DNA of 64,000 nt from Gadus chalcogrammus (Eukaryota > Chordata > Actinopteri > Gadiformes > Gadidae): positions 14,987,182 through 15,051,181 of the forward strand of contig NC_079412.1 of NCBI RefSeq assembly GCF_026213295.1, given 5' to 3'. Below are positions 51,001-64,000 of this stretch, piece after piece. A program made the translations under genes and the position numbers. The notes under the pieces are model-generated. The model saw nothing but the letters and a program-made list of their open reading frames with translations. It did not search any database and was not told the DNA's origin. Each line of letters begins with the position of its first letter. Within the stretch, counting starts at the first letter, position 1.

Positions 51001-54000
51001 CCGCGCCTGCGGGTCCAAGAAGCCAGTGTGGAGTTCAAAGGAAAGCAGAGTGCAGACGGGTACATTCTGCAGCGACTCCAGGCTCTCAGAATACAAATGT
51101 GGAATCCACTCAGTGTGCAGAGAAGCCATTGAAGAGGCTTCTGAAGACAATCCATTGTTGATGACCAACTGGGAGGGAGATGTTTAAAGATGGATGCTAC
51201 AGGTAAGGGGGGGGGGGGGGGGCTGCTGGGTGTTAAGTCTGTGTTAGAAGCTAAGAATTTTACGTTTTGGGGATCGGACTGAGGCAGATGTTCAAGTGGA
51301 CGATTGGGAAGGACATGGAATAAATGTTAGGGAATGGGACGGTCTGGACCTCTTGTCGGGTTGTGCTCCATGAAATCTCCTAATTTCCTCGGCCTATTAA
51401 ACATAGGCTATTCATACTTCATCAGACATACTATTCATGTAGATCTGCAAAGCATGTGAGTCTATATGAAGTGGTCCCACGCTGTTAATTGGAACACCTA
51501 TAGCTTCCCTTGGGAAGCCATAGCCACAGCTAATTAGCTCCGACAATGTGTAAGATGTGTTTTGTCGGGGGTGGGGTGCTACTAGTTAAAAGTGTGAACA
51601 AGGCCTCCGTGCCTACCCTGATCTCTGAGTCACCTTAATAACAAACTGCGTAACCACTGGGTTGGGTCCTACATACACATTTACAAAAAATGATACTGTG
51701 ATTTAACGTGACATGCACGGGGGGCTGGTGCTACCGCAGCCTCTGCCAGTGACCCTCTTCACAAGGCTCTATTTATAGGCCAGGAAAGAAGACAGGGATA
51801 AGTGTTGCTTTGCTTGCGGTCATCCTTTCTGCCGGTTTTGTCAAATCCTTTTATGCGTGGGATACATTAATTTGTCTCTAGAGTACAGTATAGTCAAATT
51901 TGACCATGCATTGTTTCATTTGAGTATCAACTCAAATTAACACAAGGCGTTAATTATCAAACAATGAGAGTGTACGAAGGAATCGCTGGGAACTTGATTG
52001 TTGCACCACCACCTATTGTCCTCCAGATATTAGGCTGCAGAACTGATTTGGAGTATTCTTCTTAATATCCCCCATGACACACTCATAAATGCTAGGCAGC
52101 TGTATAAAAAGAAAGTTTTTTTGGCCACAGCCTGGACCAAATCCAAAACGAAATGCCAAGCGATTCCTCATATAGAAAGCCCAAGACAGATGCATTGTTT
52201 TCGAGCTAGCAGCTGTCATTATTGCAGGTCCCCACTGCTGTGGTGGCCCTTTTGAATACGTGCTTGACTAATAGGCTTATGGAACATTTAGATAAGGCGT
52301 GTGGTTTAAATAGGATTTCTGCAGGGGAAAGGCGAATCCAATAAAATCCAAATTTCTAATAAGAAAATAGCATGTGACATAGTGTATGTTCACATACGTG
52401 TATAAGTACATTCAGTACGTTGGTAAAAAAGACAACCTTTGAGGAAGAGCTATATTTTTTTATAGAAAATACGATCCTGCTGCATGTGCTAGAAGAATGA
52501 TTTATTTATTATCTCAGTAGCCTCAATGTGGTCACCTCAAACTGATATAACTAATTTTAAACCCCTTAATTGCCTTTAAGTTAAATTGGCGCGTGTCTGA
52601 CCCTGGGCTTGCAGGCTTATCATGGTGTGTCTCGTCTGATATCTCCACCGTGAGCTCAGATAGTCTCGAGTGGAAGATTGGTAGCCTATATGATTAATAA
52701 GTGGGAAAATAACTCCCATAGTAATGGGAACATAAAAAACAATTTGATGATTTTCTTAAATTTTTCATCACACCCTAACAGACAATCGACTGGCCCAATG
52801 CTTGTCATCCAAAACAGAAAGGGAGAGTGAAGCACATAAACCCTCCCAAGACATTGATTTGTGCGCATCTGGTTTAATTACTTCAATGAAGTTACGGTTA
52901 CTGTTCACCCCTCTCCCCCTCCCTCCCTCCCTCCCTCCCTTCCTCCTGCAGATTATCCTCAGCGTTCTGACAGCAACACCCGGGAGGTAATCGCTGCTGC
53001 TGCTGTGGAGACAGCCGCCCCTGCTACTCTTGTCATTGTGTCACAGGTATGCATGGGAGCAAACATGAGCCTCTTGTGTTCGTAATTACATGCTTGGCTG
53101 ATGAATAACTTGTCAAGAGAAGGGGTCCATCGTCTCCCACTGTGGAGCTCATTTCAGCTCAGTCCACGTACACACCAACGGACTGCTCACAAATAGTATT
53201 ATTGTGTTGTAAACATTCTTGTTATATATCAGCAACTTTCCTCCTATTTGATTTGTACTCATATGATACAATAATGTATAGGACAAGCATGCCTTGATTA
53301 TAAACTAATCAACAAAAAATGTGTTGTTTATGAGAGCCTTGAACAGGAAGTGTTTTTTCTGTTCAGTATGACGTAGACGATACTCCATTATACGAGAGAA
53401 AGCAGTGTTGTAATGAAAAGCTTTTAACTCTCTGTACATCTAACTGAGTGTTTAATTTGTTTTATTAAAATTGTTGTTGTTCAGTGATGCTTGAAGTATA
53501 ACACAGATGTGTACGTGTACCATGGCAGCAGACAAGCAAGACAGAATGCAAACATTAACAGTCACCGGACTGTTAAATTAGCCTGTGTTCCAGGCACATG
53601 GTTGCTTAACAAAATGTTTACTAAACCATTTGTGAAGAGCAAAGCTGATTTAGTTGCGGCGCGCCTCTAACTTGTTGCTGAATGTTTGACCAACATGCTT
53701 CGGATCAAGCACGCACCGTCGTGCAAGAGAACAAAAGCTATTGCTTCTTCATTAGCCTAGTCCATCTCCCAGATACATGAGACATGCAATATGCATTAAT
53801 ATCTCCATTGATGAATAATGGAGGAAGGACCCCAGAGTGTGTTCGCCAGGTCATTCTGAGAGACTTGGTTGGGGCTGCATGTTAAACATTGACTCCCCTT
53901 GGTAAGGACATGTAACTAGTGAATCAGCTCATCTAGAAATCTGATCATGACTTGATTTGAACCATCCTTCACTAGTGTGTCAAGCATTTTTTGTATTCTT

Positions 54001-54790
54001 GTTCGGAACCTTGTGTCGCATCCGTATTCGTCACAGGAAAATCCCTGTTTAATTTGGTTGCCTAGCAACCATGTGCCTCCTTTCTGGTAGGCAGGCTAAC
54101 GTGTGGTCTGGGCTCGTGGCAAGCTGGGCAGACGGGCATCCTGTTCGAATGGCGTCCTTAAGTGGTTCACAAGGCCTGTTGCCCTGTAGGCTGCTATGCT
54201 TGATCCATCATCAGCCATATTCAGCCACGTCCCACCACCGTATGCATCGACGATACATGGCTTGGTTTTACATCCTCCATTGTTCACAATGTACCCATGA
54301 GGTGGTTCTTTCTAACGGTAGACAAGCTAGTAAGGTCAGTGCATCAATTCCTGTCAGGTTTGGGCAGCATCCCTTCAGGGTGGCCTGTGGAGCCTCGTAG
54401 AGAGAGCTATAATCCAATCAGAGGAGAAAGTGTCACAACAAACAGAGGATAGCACTGTCTGTAAAAAAATGTACTCAGCCCCAAGCATTGTCTCCCCCCT
54501 AAAATATGTTCCCTGCTAAGTGGTTGACCCAATATGCATGGGATTGCGAGCGTACGCGCATGCATGAGTTCACGCGGCGGTGATGATGATGCAGCTTTGC
54601 ATCTTACCCCCTTCCTCACCTCCGTCTGCCTGATTGTTCCTCTTAAGGGTCAGGTTATCCCCTAGGGGGGCACCGCAGAGTTGTATCATAAGTGAAACAC
54701 AAATATAAAGGAAGCAGCGGTGCTTCCTGGAAATGTTAGTGTGTGTGTTTGTCTGTGTGTGTGTGTGTGTGGGGGGGGGGGGGGTCGGGG

Positions 54791-54821
<31 letters not shown>

Positions 54822-56859
54822 GGGGGGGGGGGGTCGGGGGTCTGTCCGGGCTGATGAAAGCCCAAGGCACGGTGTGTTCCCGGACCTGAAACTAAAACCA
54901 CGTTAGGGAAGCTCCATGTTTTCTGTGAGGAAAAAATTAAGTTTCTTCGTACCCGATGACCCGGACTACACATCACATTAGGGAGTCACAAGGAAGAGAC
55001 AGGAAAAACATGTTTTCTTTCTACTTCTGCATTATCAGGAACATAAGGGACAAAATGTTCTGGGCCGTCTCAGGGTTGTGCTTCACATGCGTCTGCTGCC
55101 TTCCCTAATCAGGCAGAATTTGCCAGATCACTTTTGACGTTGAGCTGATACTGTTTGGAACAACGCTAGTCAATATGGATTTTAGGCAATATTGGTTGAT
55201 ACAAAGCGCCAGACCAATCAGTGGATAAAAGGATCACATATTAAACCTCTTCCTCATTAACCGTTTCAACAGTGTGAATACAGACCGGGTTGGAAGAAAA
55301 ACGTTTCCCACAGCTGGGAATTTACAGGCAACAGTTGTGATGTCCTACAAATCTCACACACCTACTCAACTTGTAGTTTGAAACTGAATGGTTAAGGTTA
55401 AGGTATGGTTAGGTTGAATTGGAGATGCTACACCCCCTTGCAATTGAAAAGTCATCAGTTTGGGAGTTCGGAACTTTGGTGTAGTTTTTCTAGTTTAAAG
55501 AACTGACAGTTGAAAGTGTTCACTAGTAAGTAGTGGGTTACCTTAGCTTAAGGGAAAATAACCCCAGGTAATTCTACCTGTGCATCGCTCATCACTCTCT
55601 TTGATGAGCTGTAGAGAGCTGTGCCTGTGTCCCCGCGTTTCTGCACCATCAGCTTAGCAAACGTGGCTGCGGCGTCCATCCAAGAGGCTTTAAGCTCCCA
55701 TTGAGACAGGGGACAAGCAGGGTTACTAAGAGAAAGGGCCACTGAGTTTACTGCGTTAAAATAACCAAACAAAGTTATGAAGGGGTTGACTGGGTGCTCT
55801 TATCTACATCTGGCAAGATGGAAAAATCAAAGACAGGCAAAGAAAAATCCTTCTACTTTTTAGAAAAGGAAATCATGCTCAAAATGTCCCCTCAAATCTC
55901 AATGCCAAGACTGGGAATGAACAGTAAATTGGACTCTAGTGACATTAAGGCGCTGGCTCTCACATTGAGTTCCATCTGTGCCTATAGTGTCAGACTTGCA
56001 CAACAGTGGTTGCCTGGGGCCTGATTCCTCAATCAATAAACCAATGCCAGCACTCAATAGCTCAGTGGAGGCCTGGACCCGGAGCAATAACCAAGGATAA
56101 CTCAGCAAGGATCTAAATAATTCATCACATAAATCTCATTTGGCTTCTGTGACCTTAATCAATTAAACCAAAAACCTAAAAAAATATGAATAAATAAATA
56201 AAACACAAAGGATAACCATAGTCTGGCCTGCTTTGAAACTACCAAAAAAATAAATAAGAATAAGCCAGCTTTAAGACACTGCAAAAACTGTTTTTTGAAC
56301 AGTCAATGCTGGTTTGGTAATACATATTCATGTTTGATCATTCATGTGATAGCCAGTCTGCAGGAACAAGTTGATTGTGGGTTTTATATATTATTTATTC
56401 AAAGGGAATAGATTCACATTCATGATACCAATATCCGGTCACAAGGAAGTAGCCTTGTAGGGAGACAAAAAAGAAAATGCATCCTCAGCCTATCAGCCCC
56501 ATCAGGTGCCGCCAAGGAGCTATTGATGTTTCAAATTAAATTGTAGGTGGGAGAAAAGAGACTCTCCAGAGACGGAAAAGAAGAAGGCGTTTCAATATAA
56601 AATGCTGTTCACGAGCATGTTGCTTCCCAGGCTTGTCAGAAGAAGAAAAAAAAGTGGGATTGGTTTACAGTCCGCTTATGGCAGTGATTCTCTTTACCAC
56701 ATTTATATTTATGAAAACCTCCTCGCAATTATTTGCTACTCCGATTTTCTGACCCAACCCCAGGAGAAGTGACCTGACTTTAACCTCGGACTGCTTCACT
56801 CTAAGCAGTGAAGATACCTGTTCAGATACCTGTCACCTGCCTTCACCCAGGTGAAAACC

Positions 56860-57048
56860 ATGCATGGTATCCAACTCTCCAGACGACCAACCAACCATGG
56901 TGCCCAAGTCTCCAGATGATAAACCATGCATGGAGCCCAACCAGCCATGCAGCCCAAGTCTTCAGATGATAAACCATGCATGGAGCCCAACCAGCCATGT
57001 AGCCCAAGTCTTCAGATGATAAACCGACCATGGAGCCTGAGTCTCCAG
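56860..57048. repeat. minisatellite with a 50-bp unit
   Basis: CAGATGATAAACC recurs at 56913, 56963 and 57013, exactly 50 bp apart, with a diverged partial unit on the left. Each unit carries ATGCATGGAGCCCAACCAG-like sequence. About 3.5 units are present. Confidence 0.85.
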
Positions 57049-57144
57049 CCTGATCCGTCCACGATGTAGCCCGGGCAAAAAACAACGAAGCTATGCCTTT
57101 ATTTTGCTTGAGTGCACAAAACAGAAAACTTAACACGCCTTATT

Positions 57145-57275
57145 CTTGTGATTACCAACAATACTGCTGGTAATCACAAGATAAATATCTCACTATATAT
57201 CTACACAAGTTGCGGGCACTTAACCCACCCATTTGTTGTCTTTTGGTAAGCAGCCCGATAGCACTGCTTACCAAA
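57145..57275. repeat. two perfect hairpins with equal 10-nt loops
   Basis: First: CTTGTGATTACCA (57145-57157) and TGGTAATCACAAG (57168-57180). Second: TTTGGTAAGCAG (57242-57253) and CTGCTTACCAAA (57264-57275). Both stems are perfect (13 and 12 bp). Confidence 0.85.
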
Positions 57276-57668
57276 GGTTATTTTCCCTTTCGGTTGTCTG
57301 CATTGAAAAAAGGGGCGGTAGACTGTAGACATGAATTATTGAAAGGCCTGGCGGTTTTTGGGGCTTCTAATCTCACCAGGGCAGTTAATTTGATGTTCTT
57401 GTTTTGCTTGCTTTTTTGGATTCGACCTGCAATGCAGTATCCAGCGCCCCACCCCCTCGCGGAGACCGTGGCCCAGAGAAGCCCACCAGTGGGACCAACA
57501 GGAACCGTCAGGTGAGGGTCTGCCTCCGCCAGCCGGAGGTCTTTATAATGCTCACAACAACGACGGGCGTGAGAAATGATGCAATCAAAATAAGCCTTGT
57601 CAGTTCAAGCCCACACACCTGAAGCTGCTGCTGATGGTGTTAGTGAAAGGTGTTATACGTGTGTGTAC

Positions 57669-57948
<280 letters not shown>

Positions 57949-60529
57949 TATAGGCATGCGTTTTTTTACACAGGTAATGTGTAGGCGTGTGTGTGTTTGT
58001 GAGTGATTGTATGTGTGTGACCATGTAATTAACATATGTTTGTTGGTTTGTGGGTTTGTGTGTGTGTGACTATACATGCGTTCTGCCTCTCTATGGCTCC
58101 CACAGGTTTCATTGGAGAGCGTCGCGTTCATGTTGAGCTTCACGACTACGTAGTGAATATCAATATCTCAGGAAGGCAGCCGATCACGGAAGCGAAAAGC
58201 TTCCAAGAGCCCGGGTTAGGTGTCCCTGCCGGTTTCCTAGCCCAGTGCGCTGTCGTTGCTAGCCTGAAAGCAGCGCACTGATTCACCAAATTACAGAGGC
58301 CAGGCATAGGCTATAATCTCTCAGCTATATCAAGACACAGGCTGCCTGAGAAAGGCTCCCTGATCCCTAATAACGTTATCAGCACTGATCACAATGGTAG
58401 ACCGCGGTCGGGGGACTCAGGGAGCTATATTAAGAGCCAACAGGCAGGAGAGGTGTATATTAGTGTGCTTACTTAGAATTCATTGGCTTCTGCTTGAAGG
58501 GTGTCGTAGATCTGCCTGTCAACAATGCAAAAGTTTATTTTGCATTCGCACTGAGAAGGGAAAATAACTTTTCTTTAGGACCAAAACATCAAAGCCATCC
58601 CCATCTCCCGACGGGCAGGGGGGAAAGAGTACAACCATACTTTTGCGTAAAAAAAAAAATGACAATGAGGTTGTTTCTAATTGAGTATCTTATAGATCAC
58701 ATCAGTAGAGTAACAAGCGATAGCCATTACGTTCATCATCTGTGACAAAGAACCACACTTTGGAGGGAAATAATGAAACACAGATTTATATTACATGTAG
58801 CAGAACCGTAAACCGCTCCGGTATGTGAACTGGAAGCTCCCGCTGGCCCCGAACCCCGAGCTTGCCACTGCCGCACGGGGACGAGTGCAGTGCGCACCAT
58901 CACTTCACTCACTCCTGCACTTGGGTCCCTCTGCAATGTGTGCAGTGCACCGTGTAAAATACACAGGGGGGAGACTGTTTGTCCATCCCCCCTTCCTCTG
59001 CATGTCCCTGTCCACGATATGAGAAGCAGCTTGTGTTTGGATTCCATGTGGCAGAAGAGATTCACAGCGACGGCCCGGGTAACATGCAATGGCATTTAAT
59101 GTCCCCGCGGCGCAATAGCCGCCGCCAGCAGCACTGGCGTTCCGACTCGGTCAGTGAGGATGATGTGACGTGACAGAAGATTGGGTCAGGAGTGGTGTGA
59201 CATGCAGTCCGTAAACAGGAAGGGAGAAGGTGGGGCGGGGGGGGGGGGGGGGGGGGTCTACGCGCCCCGGCTCCTCCTTTTGAATGACATGTTCTCTCCG
59301 CACCTGCCTGCAGACCTCGTGTCACAGCAAGACTCTCACTCACAGGGAGACACGCTGAGCCGTCCGACCGCGGTTTCTAATCCACTGCACTAATCCACAA
59401 CGCATCAACGCGGACATGCGTGTGCGATGAAGCCATGTTATAGCATGTGTGTAAATGGAGAAAGCATCCATTCAAAGACTATGATGGGCTGTTTATGAGT
59501 GATGATCATCGTCGAGATCCCACTCAATTATTTTTCCAAGCGCATGAGACACAAGGGTGCAATTTAGTTTAAGACTTGTAATGATCTGCTTTTATTGTTT
59601 GCTAAACCCAGCGTCTCCAGATCCCAATGAATGATGTATGCTTCACAGTTGAGGACACGGTCACCAGGTTGTTACATAAATAAAATATGTTCATAACACA
59701 GATCTTTGACATGAACAGCACTCACAAGGCATGTCATGCATGAATGTGTTAGAGACACCACTACTACAGTCTACTCGTGCTTACTACTGAGTACGGCACT
59801 AGGATACGCCTCTGCAAAAGGAATTTGAGATTGGTCCTTCTAAAACCACAACAACCACAGGATTTTGGATCTGTCTGGGATGCAAAAGGACTCACAGTTT
59901 GGAAATGTCAGGCTGCTGCAGAGGAAGAACCCTGGAGTAACGGTCAAATTAAAAATACAAAATATCCCTCATGAATAATTACGAGATTATGTGAGGTGCG
60001 CTGAAGGTGGATTGGATTAGGCAGATGCTTACTATTAATCTTCACCCAAGTAACTTCCTGAATAAGTTCTTCCAAAGAGTCATCCAAGCCAAAAGAAAAT
60101 AATACATTATCAGTAGGAACCTTTTCCATTCTGACGGACGACCCAAACTGCACTGGGGGACATCAGCTGGCGATATTTAGCCTCAGGGTTTATCTATTAA
60201 TGATACAGAGGCTGTGGTCACCCAGCAACTGATGAGTCTGTTATATACTACTATTGCTGTCTGTTTTGCCTTGAGGTCAGGAAACTCATTAAGGCGGAAG
60301 ACAAGCAAGTGTCTATGGAGGGCACAAGGGAACACTATAGAATAATATAAGAAGATGTTAATGCTTTATTTCACCTTGTGAAGGCAGGATTAGGACTTTT
60401 CAGAAGATACGGTCAGTATTGGATCTGCATGAAAACTACCGGGAACGTCAAAGAATGGATGAAATCTAACAGAAAGGCGCAAAGAGGGACAAATCCTAGA
60501 ATTGAGGAACAGCATTCAGCATAACTCAT

Positions 60530-60790
60530 GGATATAGATATATATCGATACATTTATATATATATATAACCCTATCTCCAGATACAAATATATATATATA
60601 TTTCACCTTAATTCATGGATACAGATAAATATCTATACATATAAATAGAGATATCTATTAATATCTATATATATATAACCCTAACTCCAGATGCAGATAC
60701 ATTTATAGATATGTATATATATATAAATATATATATATATATAGAGCCCTAATTGAAGAATACAGATAGACATCTATACACATATATATT
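60530..60790. repeat. AT-rich degenerate tandem repeat beside syt6 exon 1
   Basis: Units of roughly 80-110 bp share GGATAnAGATA, runs of TATATA, and an AACCCTAnCTCCAGATnCA word (near 60570 and 60677). The repeat stops about 45 bp short of the exon 1 donor. Confidence 0.65.
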
Positions 60791-60837
60791 TGTCTAACCC
60801 TTACCCTAATGAAACAAACCAGCCAGAAATCACTTAC

Positions 60838-60994
60838 CTGGTTCTGGGTGGTCGGAGCTCTGTTTGGACAACAGGAAGAAGAAATCCTGGCAGGTGTCCT
60901 GAGCGAGCAGCTCCCCGTCGGCCAGACAAAGGTCAACGATTAGGGTCACGGCTTTCTGACAGACCGTGTCATCCTGCGCTCGGTCCGAACTCAT
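60838..60994 (-). CDS. syt6: syt6 coding exon 1: N-terminal cysteine cluster
   Basis: The exon encodes residues 1-52 plus the first base of Asp53. ATG at 60994-60992 begins MSSDRAQDDTVCQKAVTLIV and DLC follows, with Cys12, Cys23 and Cys35. The CQKAxxLIxDLC pattern is the N-terminal motif of the SYT3/5/6/10 group, whose cysteines form disulfide-linked dimers. The donor is CCAG|GTAAGTG at 60838/60837, phase 1, matching the exon 2 acceptor. The frame stays open upstream to another ATG at 61129, but that stretch is His/Thr repeat coded by a CA run. The MSSD start fits the mammalian starts in length and sequence. Confidence 0.88.
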
Positions 60995-61231
60995 GCTCTC
61001 GTCTGCATCCTCGGTGGTGAGTGTGTGTTGGTGTGTGTGTGTGTGGTTGTGTGTGTGCTCATCCGAGGGGATGAGCTCTCCCAACACGAGCGGCAGCGTG
61101 GGATACACGAGACAAATAAAACATGTCATCGCCGACCATTCGCTGAATCTTCCCCCCCTTCTTGCGGGGGTTTTCTCCAGTGCACACTCGCGCGTTTGCG
61201 GGGGCTTCGGCGCATGTGTGGTTATTTTTTA

Positions 61232-61351
<120 letters not shown>

Positions 61352-61667
61352 CTGTTGTGCCTCTTAATGTCTTGTTGTGTGACTGGATGCAAGACAAAAT
61401 CCTCTTCCTGAAAATATGAGCCAAGATGTATTTATTGTTATCCCTTGTATGCACGTGCATGCGCATGGCGCATCTACACAGCAGTGTGTGTGTGGGGGGG
61501 GCTTAATGAATCCCTCATGCCTCCAGGTATTCCCATTGACAGAAGAATTGCATCATTCCTCTTCTTAAGAAAGATGCCACATTAAAGATATGAGAGGAGT
61601 TCACACGGCAACAGTCGATATTCCAACAAGAGGTTAAGCCCTAATCCCTCCTCTTCTCTTCACACAC

Positions 61668-62074
<407 letters not shown>

Positions 62075-62329
62075 CTCTATTCCCCGATTGCTCCTGCCCC
62101 CCCTCAACCCCCATGTCACCTTCTCAGAGTGTTTTAATGAAAACACCTTCACGAGGACCCCTGGGCTTGTTTTTCTCAGGCCTCTTCTCATATTGTCCCC
62201 CCGGGGTCCGCCCGGCCCCCCTGGGAAGTGTTGAAGCCACCTGTGACTTAACGACCCACACTGGCATGACACCCATCTCATGTGTTGCGTCGAATCAACA
62301 AGATCCCAGGACCCGCAACACAGTTTGTT

Positions 62330-62375
62330 TATGTGTGTTTGTTTGCGTGTGTGTGTGTGTGTGTGTGCGTGTGTG

Positions 62376-62408
<33 letters not shown>

Positions 62409-62415
62409 GCGTGCG

Positions 62416-62464
<49 letters not shown>

Positions 62465-62466
62465 GC
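62330..62466. repeat. (GT)n / GTGC compound repeat
   Basis: GT arrays with a central (GTGC)n stretch at about 62389-62420. Confidence 0.96.
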
Positions 62467-64000
62467 ATGTTTGTGCCTTATTATTACGACTCTAAAGGCG
62501 TTTTGCCCTCCACCTTGGTGCATTACGTCATGTGTTGACTCTCCCATATGCATCCGGACTGTGTGCAGAAAAGTTCACACTAATTAACTTGACTTTTCCA
62601 TTGTTTCCTGGCGATCTCCTTGTTAAATGTACATGACCTTTAACATCTAATGATGCTCTCAATTAAATATTCATCAAAAGTAATTTTAATTAGCTTAACC
62701 AGGAATGGGAAGAATAATTACACGCCAATCTGAATGTGCTGGGATTTCTGATGAGCAGTGTAAAAAATCTTCAATTGACAGACAGGGAACCAAATCACAC
62801 TGGTTCCCTCTTGCCCCTTGTTGAACCACGATCTCATGTGCTGTCCCTGGATTAGATATACACAGGCCCCAAAGGTGATAACCAGGGCCCAAACCAACAA
62901 CACATTGTTCCTGGCTATGGGTCTTCTTCAAAGAAGTCCTTTACGCTGGTGCATCTGCTCCAGCTGATAGTGAAGTCCTCCTTTATTCCCCCGCCACGCC
63001 ATCGCCGGGTCCGATGGCCCCGGGTTGTGTTTACAATGGACAGGCTACTGATGTGGGAATGTATGGGCTCACACCACAGGGGGTCCAATGATGAAAGCGT
63101 CAAGTATCAAATCCCTTCATCCTGGGTGGCTCAGAGGCGCTGAATGCCGATGAGACGGGGTCGACGTTCTACGGCTATCGATCACTGCACTTTCAGCTCC
63201 AGATCCATAAAAGTGACGGAGCCGTTTCGATTGCGTTATTTCTCACATGGTCATCATATCTTTGGCGGTTGTGTGTTCTGAGTAGATGGGTACATACTCA
63301 CTACAACATGCTCACTTTGTAAAACAAAGATATGAAGATAAATCTATCGCCATAGAAAATGGTCTGGAGGTAATTTAGAACCATACACAGAAATGTTCAG
63401 GATCCTTGCTTTTGGCCGGCAATATTCATATGTTTAGAAGAATAAAACAATGATTCACGCCTTTACATTTAATTGTGTGGGCTAGTCTCCGTTCACAGTT
63501 AATTATTCATGGTGTCACAGTCAGAAAGAATACAGAATAGTGTGAAAGTCGTATACCATCTCTGAATAATTTAGCACTCCAGTGCTCCAGACTACTTTAC
63601 TGGGGAGAGAAATAAAAACAACAACTTGCGTGTGTGCCCTAATGGTAAATTAATGTAGTAATTTGGACCACTGCAGATCCCACATCAACCCGTTCAGTTA
63701 GTAACACTAACTAACGAACCATCACATTTCCCCTTAAAAATGATTTCCTTAATACGTCGGCCCACAGACTATAAATGCAGAGGGGTTATGGAGGGAGGCG
63801 TGGGGAGCGGTCTTACTCATCATGTTGAAGCAGGTGTGGGCATATTTTTCTGAGCAAAGGAGGAGGTCGGGCCACATGAGGTCCTGGGTTTGATATGCAA
63901 ATCCACTTCATCTGTGGGAAATCTTCAGGCAGTGACAGCCTGGTGGCTGCGGATGTTGAACTTGATTCAGAGTGGCAAACGCATGACAAAGACTTGGCCC

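Noticed and set aside
57145..57275. MicroRNA precursors at the twin hairpins
   Set aside because: Stems of 12-13 bp are too short for a standard precursor.

Overview
The window is vertebrate, almost certainly teleost fish, nuclear DNA. It has spliced genes with long introns, tRNA-derived SINE and hAT transposon remnants, and very many (CA)n and (GA)n microsatellites. The extreme dinucleotide density recalls gadiform (cod-like) genomes, but that placement is only an inference.

Two protein-coding genes are supported, convergent (tail to tail). (1) olfml3 (olfactomedin-like 3), plus strand, 85-4397: three coding exons (85-192, 1863-2187, 3574-4397) joining in frame to a 418-residue secreted coiled-coil/olfactomedin-domain protein. 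(2) syt6 (synaptotagmin 6), minus strand, 60994 down to 8014: seven coding exons joining in frame to 552 residues, with an N-terminal cysteine cluster, one membrane segment, C2A, C2B and a short conserved C-terminal tail. The SYT6-OLFML3 neighbourhood also occurs at human 1p13.2, which supports both names.

Layout: 1-84 olfml3 upstream flank; 85-4397 olfml3; 4398-8013 the shared 3' region; 8014-16604 syt6 exons 7 to 2; 16605-60837 a 44-kb apparent syt6 intron 1; 60838-60994 syt6 exon 1; 60995-64000 syt6 5' flank. The rest of the sequence is non-coding.

The main structural feature is a near-identical direct duplication of about 19 kb inside syt6 intron 1. Copy 1 (about 16960-36528) runs exactly into a 100-N gap (36529-36628). 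Copy 2 starts right after the gap and ends at 55798, where unique sequence resumes. This is what two overlapping contigs or haplotypes placed side by side look like, so intron 1 is probably about 25 kb. The copies differ like alleles: a 490-bp hAT element with an 8-bp target duplication is in copy 1 only, and a small hairpin-forming change at 51918-51937 is in copy 2 only.

No previously undescribed multi-gene system was found. The most interesting signals are (a) dinucleotide tracts at most syt6 3' splice sites, (b) repeated perfect short-loop inverted repeats, three times as adjacent pairs, with one allele pair that appears to capture their origin by template switching, and (c) a small last syt6 exon that is easily missed.
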